Positions 58,701 to 64,000 of a stretch of 64,000 bases of DNA are shown here, piece by piece (position 1 is the first letter of the stretch; each line of letters starts with the position of its first letter). Location of the stretch: assembly GCA_043757265.1 (NCBI GenBank), contig JAYUQP010000040.1, positions 1-64,000 on the forward strand, read 5' to 3'. This stretch comes from JANPLN01 sp043757265 (GTDB lineage: Bacteria; Bdellovibrionota; Bdellovibrionia; Bdellovibrionales; JAGQZY01). Below the pieces are notes generated by a model. It saw only the letters and a list, made by a program, of their open reading frames with translations. It ran no database searches and was not told where the DNA came from. Position numbers and translations under genes: made by a program.

Positions 58701-59931
58701 TAACACTCTCGAGGAGCTCAAAAAAGTTCTAATTAACAAAAAAACGACTGGCGCTCTATTGAACGAAGATGGAACGCAAAAGCTTCTTGAAAAAGGGCAA
58801 ATTATAACTCCAGAGGATCTTGAGTCCATCCCGTTCGACCTTCTTTCGTACATTCCTCTTGAGTCGGAACTCGAATTTCAAATTTCAAAGGTGATCGACC
58901 GTGCTCGCAATCAACTTGAAGCTGTAAAATTCGTCTTTGACGAAAAGAGTGATCGTCTCAAAAAGGGCGATGAGCTTCCACCTGGCGTCATTAAAATGGT
59001 GAAAGTTTATGTCGCCATTAAACGCCGCCTGCAGGTTGGAGATAAATTCGCCGGCCGCCATGGTAACAAGGGTGTTGTTTCGAAAATTCTACCGGTTGAG
59101 AGCATGCCTTATCTAGCGGATGGTCGTCCTGTAGACATGGTACTAAATCCGCTGGGTGTTCCTTCGCGGATGAATATCGGTCAGATTCTCGAAGTTCACC
59201 TTGGGTGGGCCGCAAGAAACCTCGGACTTCAACTTCAAGAACACATCGAAAATTATAAAGCGGATGCTGCAAAAACAGCTTTGAAGAGCGCTTTTGAAAA
59301 CGATGAAGATATTAGCAAAAAAATCGATAAAGCAGATGATGAATCTGTTAAACGCATGATCAAAACCATGGCCGACGGTATTCATTTGGCGACGCCGGTC
59401 TTTGATGGGGCCCAAGAGAAAGATGTAAAACGTCTTCTCGAAAAAGCTCAGGTTCCAACCAGTGGTCAAATGATACTATTTGACGGTCGTACCGGAGAAA
59501 AATTCGAAAATCCTGTAACGGTTGGGGTTATGTACATGTTGAAACTTCACCATTTGGTTGAAGAAAAGATTCATGCTCGGTCCATCGGACCTTACTCGTT
59601 GGTTTCTCAACAACCGTTGGGTGGTAAAGCGCAGTTTGGTGGTCAGAGATTGGGAGAGATGGAAGTGTGGGCGATCGAAGCTTACGGTGCCGCTTACTCT
59701 CTGCAAGAGTTCTTAACGGTAAAGTCGGATGACGTTGCTGGAAGAACACGTATGTATGAAAGCATTGTCAAAGGTGAAAACGTCCTAGAGCCAGGGCTAC
59801 CGGAGTCCTTTAACGTTCTCGTTAAAGAACTTCAGAGCTTAGGGTTGAACGTGGAGTTGGTAGAGTCTGGATTGTTATCGGATTCTGACAACGAAGCTGT
59901 GACTGTGGATGACGAGTTTTTAGAGCAATAA
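55762..59931 (+). CDS. rpoB: RNA polymerase beta subunit
   Basis: 1389 residues from the ATG at 55762, after AAGGGGACGG; an earlier ATG at 55735 adds residues outside the family. It starts with IRVRKSFAKNKVAIEIPNL. The rifampicin region has FFGSSQLSQFMDQTNPLSE, THKRRLSALGPGGL and a normal-looking set of residues. Beta flap and GDKFAGRHGNKGV are present. Length and order are ordinary. Confidence 0.98.
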   Translation: MATTPITASNIRVRKSFAKNKVAIEIPNLIELQKKSYESFLLKDTDADKREGDGLNGVFKSVFPISDFNNTASLEFVGYVLEPAKYDVDECRQRGMTFAAPIKVTLRLIVFDVDESSGARSIRDVKEQEVYLGEIPLMTRSGSFIINGTERVVVSQLHRSPGIFFDHDNGKNSTSGKLLYSARVIPYRGSWLDLEYDQKDLIYVRIDRRRKFPATILLKALGYSDEQLLEYFYDLDDVQFTKKGDIFRDFDVEKMSGQRALSDIIEPKSGEVLIKAGRRITRAIVKRVKELGIKEVQLQKEDLIGKVVAKPVVDEKTGEIIADVNAELTTDMVTKMIDAGIRQIKLIFFDGLAVGPFLRNTLLVDKVSNQEEAKLEIYKRLRPGEPPTVEASEGFFQRLFFDSETYDLSEVGRLKINHRFNIPFEECPVSHRTLTNKDIMEVVRTLMDLKNGKGVVDDIDHLGNRRVRSVGELLENQYRIGLVRMERAIRERMSLQDVETMMPHDLINAKPVNAVVKEFFGSSQLSQFMDQTNPLSEITHKRRLSALGPGGLTRDRAGFEVRDVHPTHYGRICPIETPEGPNIGLIASLATYARINNYGFIETPYLKVDNKHVGKDVVYLSALEEGGHHIAPATRESVKIIEKESNTVRIDGEYINVAPDKISLMDVSPSQLVSIAASLIPFLEHDDANRALMGSNMQRQAVPLLRSKAPLVGTGVEKLVAQDSGTSVVATNDGIVEEVDASRVVVRRYAKGVELGANVDIYNLTKYQRTNQNTCFNQKPIVKSGDSIKKGDIIADGPSTEFGELALGQNILVAFTPWMGYNFEDSILISERLLREDTYTSIHIEEFECVARDTKLGKEEITRDIANVGEEALKDLDTSGIIRIGAEVRPGNILVGKVTPKGETQLSPEEKLLRAIFGEKAGDVKDTSLRVPSGVFGTVIDAQVYSREGSDKDERLQSILQEKRKKIEKDFKIEQNVIKNNTLEELKKVLINKKTTGALLNEDGTQKLLEKGQIITPEDLESIPFDLLSYIPLESELEFQISKVIDRARNQLEAVKFVFDEKSDRLKKGDELPPGVIKMVKVYVAIKRRLQVGDKFAGRHGNKGVVSKILPVESMPYLADGRPVDMVLNPLGVPSRMNIGQILEVHLGWAARNLGLQLQEHIENYKADAAKTALKSAFENDEDISKKIDKADDESVKRMIKTMADGIHLATPVFDGAQEKDVKRLLEKAQVPTSGQMILFDGRTGEKFENPVTVGVMYMLKLHHLVEEKIHARSIGPYSLVSQQPLGGKAQFGGQRLGEMEVWAIEAYGAAYSLQEFLTVKSDDVAGRTRMYESIVKGENVLEPGLPESFNVLVKELQSLGLNVELVESGLLSDSDNEAVTVDDEFLEQ

Positions 59932-59940
59932 GGAGCTACC

Positions 59941-62900
59941 TTGAAAGATTTATTAAACTTTTTCGATAAACCAAAAGATCCACTATCGTTTGATGCGGTT
60001 CGAATTTCTCTGGCGTCCCCAGAGATGATTCGGTCTTGGTCGCATGGTGAGGTAAAGAAGCCGGAAACCATAAATTACCGAACATTTAAGCCTGAACGAG
60101 ATGGTTTATTCTGTGCCAAAATTTTTGGTCCAATTAAAGATTACGAATGTTTGTGCGGTAAGTATAAGCGCATGAAGTATCGCGGCGTCGTTTGCGAAAA
60201 GTGTGGCGTTGAAGTTACCCAAAGTAAAGTGCGTCGTGAACGCATGGGTCACATCGAATTGGCGTCGCCTGTAGCGCACATTTGGTTTTTGCGATCACTA
60301 CCAAGCCGTATTGCCAACATGCTTGATCTATCTTTAAAGGAACTTGAAAAGGTTTTATACTGCGAAGCCTACATTGTTATCGATCCCATGGACACAAAGC
60401 TTGCTGAAGGCCAGGTTTTACCTGAGGAAGCCTATCAAAATGCTCTTGATGAATTTGGTCCAAATTTCAAATCAGGAATGGGCGGCGAAGCCATCCGCGA
60501 AATTTTGCGCAAAGTGGATCCCGAATATCTCTCTCGAAAACTTCGTTTGGATCTGAAAGAAGCTAAATCAGATGCTGCAATTAAAAAATTAGTTAAGCGT
60601 TTAAAGGTCGTTGAAGCTTTCAAAGGATCCACAAATAAACCTGAGTGGATGATGCTCGAGGCACTGCCTGTTATTCCGCCAGATTTACGCCCCTTAGTAC
60701 CTCTCGATGGTGGTCGATTTGCCACATCGGATCTTAACGATCTTTATCGTCGCGTGATCAACCGAAACAATCGTTTAAAGCGCCTTCAGGAATTAAACGC
60801 TCCCGACATCATTATTCGTAACGAAAAACGAATGCTGCAAGAAGCAGTAGATGCGCTACTTGATAACGGTCGTCGTGGAAAAACTTTCACTGGACCCAAT
60901 AAACGTCCCCTCCGTTCTCTGAGCGATATGCTTAAAGGAAAACAAGGTCGGTTCCGTCAAAACCTTCTTGGAAAGCGTGTGGATTACTCTGGCCGTTCGG
61001 TGATCGTTGTTGGACCTACTTTGAAGCTTCATCAGTGCGGTCTTCCTAAGAAGATGGCACTCGAGTTGTTTAAACCCTTCATCTACAACAAGCTCGAAGA
61101 AAAGGGCTTCACTTCTACAATCAAACAAGCCAAAAAAACTGTGGAAATGGAAACTGTTGAAGTGTGGGACATTCTCGCAGACGTGGTAAAAGAGCATCCC
61201 GTGCTTCTTAACCGCGCGCCAACGCTACACAGACTCGGCATTCAAGCATTTGAACCTGTTCTGCACGAAGGTAAAGCCATTCAACTTCATCCGCTAGTTT
61301 GTACAGCGTTTAACGCCGATTTTGATGGAGATCAGATGGCGGTCCACGTTCCACTCTCTGTGGAAGCGCAGGTGGAAGCTCGCGTTTTGATGATGTCGAC
61401 AAACAACGTGCTAAGTCCTGCTAACGGAAAACCAATTATTAATCCAACGCAGGATATTGTACTCGGTCTTTACTGGATGACCAGAGTGCGTCCAGGAGCT
61501 AAGGGAACGGGCCGGATCTTTTCTGACGTCGAAGAAATTTTTCTAGCTTACGATTCGGGTGCAATTGATTTGCAAGCTGCTTGTAAAGTAAGAAAAGACG
61601 GTAAAATTCGCGAAACGAGCGTAGGGCGAGGCATTTTGAGTGCCTATGTTCCAAAAGAAGTGCCGTTCGAAAACTGTAATACGGTAATGACGAAAAAAGA
61701 ACTCGCGAAGCTGATGGATACGTGTTTCCGTCTAGCCGGAGCTAAAGCAACGGCAATAATGGCTGATAAAATAATGAGCCTTGGTTTTGAGTTCTCTACA
61801 AAAGCGGGAATTTCAATTTGTTTGGATGATATGAAAATTCCAGACAGCAAAGTTCAGATGATCAAAGATGCTGAAGACCAGGTTAAAGAAATTCAAGGTC
61901 AGTACGATGAAGGTCTTATCACTGATGGAGAGCGCTACAATAAAGTTGTGGATATCTGGGCTCAGTCGGCCGATAAGTTGGCAAAACAAATGTTAGCCGG
62001 GCTTGAAAAGCAGGAATTTATTGTCGATGGGCAAAAAATTATTAGCCCTTCGTTCAACTCAATTTTCATTATGGCCGATTCCGGCGCACGGGGCTCTGCT
62101 GCTCAGTTGAGACAGCTTGCTGGTATGCGCGGTTTAATGGCCAAACCATCAGGTGAAATCATCGAAACACCAATCACGGCAAACTTCCGTGAAGGTCTTT
62201 CAGTTCTTCAATATTTCATTTCTACGCACGGTGCGCGAAAAGGTTTAGCAGATACCGCTCTTAAAACGGCTAACTCAGGATACCTCACTCGTCGACTCGT
62301 CGATGTGGCTCAAGATGTGATTGTCGTCGAGCATGATTGCGGGTCAAAGGAAGGCCTAACAGTTGAAACTGTGGTTGAAGGCGGGGAAGTGATTCTTCCG
62401 GTCGGCGACCGTGTTCTGGGACGTATTCCGCTCGAAGACATCGTTGATCCAAACTCCAACCGGATATTGGTTCAAGCTGGCGAAGAGATTGTTGAAAATG
62501 ACGTCGAGATAATCGATCGCCTTGGGGTTGATAGAGTTGTCATTCGTTCAGCTCTCACATGTAAAACACGTCGCGGAATTTGCGTAAAGTGTTACGGTCG
62601 TGATCTAGCGAGAGGAAATCTTGTAAACCTCGGCGAAACTGTAGGTATTATAGCTGCACAGTCCATTGGGGAACCAGGAACGCAGTTGACGATGAGAACC
62701 TTCCACTTAGGTGGTACGGCCTCTCGTTCTGTGGAAAAATCCATTCACACTACTCGGCACGAGGGAACAATCAAATTTAAAAATGTCGTGAGTGTTGAAA
62801 ATCGCGATAAAAAATTGACGGTCATGAATCGCAGCGGTGTGATTGCACTTATCGATGATAATGGTCGCGAGCGCGAAACATTCGCTCTGACTTACGGAAC

Positions 62901-64000
62901 AATTCTAAATTACAAAGAGGGCCAACGCGTTGAAAAGGCAAAGACTCTTGCCGAATGGGATCCATATTCGAACCCAATTCTCTCCGATTCGAATGGTTTA
63001 GTTAAGTACGAAGAAATCGAAGAGGGCGTGACTGTTACAGAACAAGTCGATCCAGTGACTGGTTTCTCAACAAAAGTAATTACAGAAAGCAAAGGCGGCG
63101 CAAAACGCCCGACCGTTTGTATTGTTGATGAAAACGGCAAGACGAAAAATTTTGCCGGCCGCGACGCTGAAGTCCGCTATGTTATTCCTGTGGGTGCACA
63201 ACTTCTCGTAGTTGATGGACAAGAGATTCATGCAGGCGATGTGGTTGCCAAAATTCACCGTGAAACAAGTAAAACAAAAGATATTACGGGCGGTCTCCCT
63301 CGTGTGGCTGAACTTTTCGAAGCTCGTAAGCCAAAAGAAGCTGCTATCATTTCCGAAATTGATGGCTACGTTACATTCGGAAAAGACGTTAAAGGCAAAC
63401 AGCGTGTGATCGTGACTCCAGATATCGGTGAGCAACGCGAATACTTAATTCCGAAAGGAAAACACGTTGCTGTTCGTGAAGGTGAATACGTAAAAGCTGG
63501 TGAGCCTCTAATGGATGGTCCAACAAATCCGCACGACATTTTAAAAGTGTTGGGCGAAACGGTTCTTGCAGCGTACCTAGTGAACGAGGTTCAAGAGGTT
63601 TATCGCTTACAAGGGGTTGTGATTAACGATAAGCACATCGAAGTTATCGTTCGTCAGATGATGAGAAAAGTGTTGGTCCTTCAGTCTGGAGACACAAAAT
63701 TCTTAGCTGGAGAGCAAGTTGAAAGATACGCTTTCGATACTGAGAACGATAAAGTCCTCAAGGAGGGCGGAAAATCTGCAGTGACAGAGCCGCTCTTATT
63801 GGGTATTACCAAAGTTTCATTGAGTACGGACAGCTGGATTTCAGCGGCATCTTTCCAAGAAACAACTAAGGTTCTTACAGAAGCAGCTATAAATTCAAAA
63901 ACGGATAATTTAAGAGGTCTCAAAGAAAACATCATTATGGGTCGATTGATTCCTGCAGGAACGGGACTATCTGCCTATAAACGCTGGAAAGTGGTAGTGG
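59941..64000 (+). CDS. rpoC: RNA polymerase beta' subunit (partial, runs off the window)
   Basis: About 1,353 codons are visible from the TTG at 59941 (MKDLLNFFDKPKD) and the gene continues past the window end. AAGGAG precedes the TTG by 5 bases. The N-terminal zinc site is CLCGKYKRMKYRGVVCEKCG; the catalytic loop is NADFDGDQMAVH near 61,313-61,350; a second zinc site, CKTRRGICVKCYGRD, is near 62,560. It starts 9 bp after rpoB. Confidence 0.98.
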   Translation, partial: MKDLLNFFDKPKDPLSFDAVRISLASPEMIRSWSHGEVKKPETINYRTFKPERDGLFCAKIFGPIKDYECLCGKYKRMKYRGVVCEKCGVEVTQSKVRRERMGHIELASPVAHIWFLRSLPSRIANMLDLSLKELEKVLYCEAYIVIDPMDTKLAEGQVLPEEAYQNALDEFGPNFKSGMGGEAIREILRKVDPEYLSRKLRLDLKEAKSDAAIKKLVKRLKVVEAFKGSTNKPEWMMLEALPVIPPDLRPLVPLDGGRFATSDLNDLYRRVINRNNRLKRLQELNAPDIIIRNEKRMLQEAVDALLDNGRRGKTFTGPNKRPLRSLSDMLKGKQGRFRQNLLGKRVDYSGRSVIVVGPTLKLHQCGLPKKMALELFKPFIYNKLEEKGFTSTIKQAKKTVEMETVEVWDILADVVKEHPVLLNRAPTLHRLGIQAFEPVLHEGKAIQLHPLVCTAFNADFDGDQMAVHVPLSVEAQVEARVLMMSTNNVLSPANGKPIINPTQDIVLGLYWMTRVRPGAKGTGRIFSDVEEIFLAYDSGAIDLQAACKVRKDGKIRETSVGRGILSAYVPKEVPFENCNTVMTKKELAKLMDTCFRLAGAKATAIMADKIMSLGFEFSTKAGISICLDDMKIPDSKVQMIKDAEDQVKEIQGQYDEGLITDGERYNKVVDIWAQSADKLAKQMLAGLEKQEFIVDGQKIISPSFNSIFIMADSGARGSAAQLRQLAGMRGLMAKPSGEIIETPITANFREGLSVLQYFISTHGARKGLADTALKTANSGYLTRRLVDVAQDVIVVEHDCGSKEGLTVETVVEGGEVILPVGDRVLGRIPLEDIVDPNSNRILVQAGEEIVENDVEIIDRLGVDRVVIRSALTCKTRRGICVKCYGRDLARGNLVNLGETVGIIAAQSIGEPGTQLTMRTFHLGGTASRSVEKSIHTTRHEGTIKFKNVVSVENRDKKLTVMNRSGVIALIDDNGRERETFALTYGTILNYKEGQRVEKAKTLAEWDPYSNPILSDSNGLVKYEEIEEGVTVTEQVDPVTGFSTKVITESKGGAKRPTVCIVDENGKTKNFAGRDAEVRYVIPVGAQLLVVDGQEIHAGDVVAKIHRETSKTKDITGGLPRVAELFEARKPKEAAIISEIDGYVTFGKDVKGKQRVIVTPDIGEQREYLIPKGKHVAVREGEYVKAGEPLMDGPTNPHDILKVLGETVLAAYLVNEVQEVYRLQGVVINDKHIEVIVRQMMRKVLVLQSGDTKFLAGEQVERYAFDTENDKVLKEGGKSAVTEPLLLGITKVSLSTDSWISAASFQETTKVLTEAAINSKTDNLRGLKENIIMGRLIPAGTGLSAYKRWKVVV

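Overview
The window reads as a dense, moderate-GC Gram-negative chromosome segment, most likely from the Bdellovibrionota (Bdellovibrio-like bacteria). This placement is inference. It rests on LPS export genes, flagellin, a fused nuoCD, an NtrYX pair, many small secreted proteins, and two lipoproteins whose signal peptides end in the unusual Y-x-N-C form. No 16S gene is present to confirm it.

Layout. 1-6.4 kb: a long perfect inverted repeat, a GYF-PilZ protein, lptC-lptB-rpoN, two unknown proteins, a MITE-like element, and rsmI/Nudix genes whose start regions lie in a second inverted repeat. 6.4-10 kb: a Nudix hydrolase, a secreted protein, a HAD-like protein and an OPA-family transporter. 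10.2-16.3 kb: nuoB-CD-E-F-G-I, the peripheral arm of complex I with no membrane-arm genes. 16.4-21.6 kb: a secreted/surface block (large adhesin-like protein, SleB-like wall hydrolase, FG-GAP protein, unknown protein, and a DKNYY-type exported protein broken by an 11-bp triple tandem repeat). 21.6-25.8 kb: ugd-uxs (UDP-glucose to UDP-xylose), a divergent MgtE-like transporter and recO. 25.7-27.6 kb: a pectate-lyase-like lipoprotein gene bracketed by two copies of the recO 3' end. 28-37.8 kb: gmhB-xerC, a sigma-54 activator, a 969-aa Ig/vWA lipoprotein, a histone-H1-like protein with an acidic tail, flagellin and an alpha/beta hydrolase. 37.8-50.3 kb: clpB, ribE-ribBX-ribH, ntrY-ntrX, coaD, proS and a SpoU methyltransferase. 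50.4-64 kb: the classical translation/transcription block tRNA-Thr-Tyr-Gly-Thr-tuf-tRNA-Trp-secE-nusG-rplKAJL-rpoB-rpoC, with rpoC running off the window.

How genes work together. RpoN (2.7 kb) is the sigma factor for the activator at 30.5 kb. It may or may not serve NtrX, whose GAFTGA loop is degenerate. Ugd and Uxs are adjacent steps of one nucleotide-sugar pathway. RibE, RibBX and RibH form an overlapping riboflavin operon. The housekeeping block is conserved and ordinary.

The most interesting material is structural. There are inverted repeats that carry coding sequence or start sites on both strands, a possible slipped-strand switch at 21.2 kb, a small insertion that duplicates the end of recO, and a hairpin repeat that has become the end of a coding sequence. 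Several enzymes have also lost family-typical residues: the MgtE-like pore Asp, the RibA zinc cysteines, the GmhB zinc cysteines, NtrX GAFTGA and a ClpB segment.
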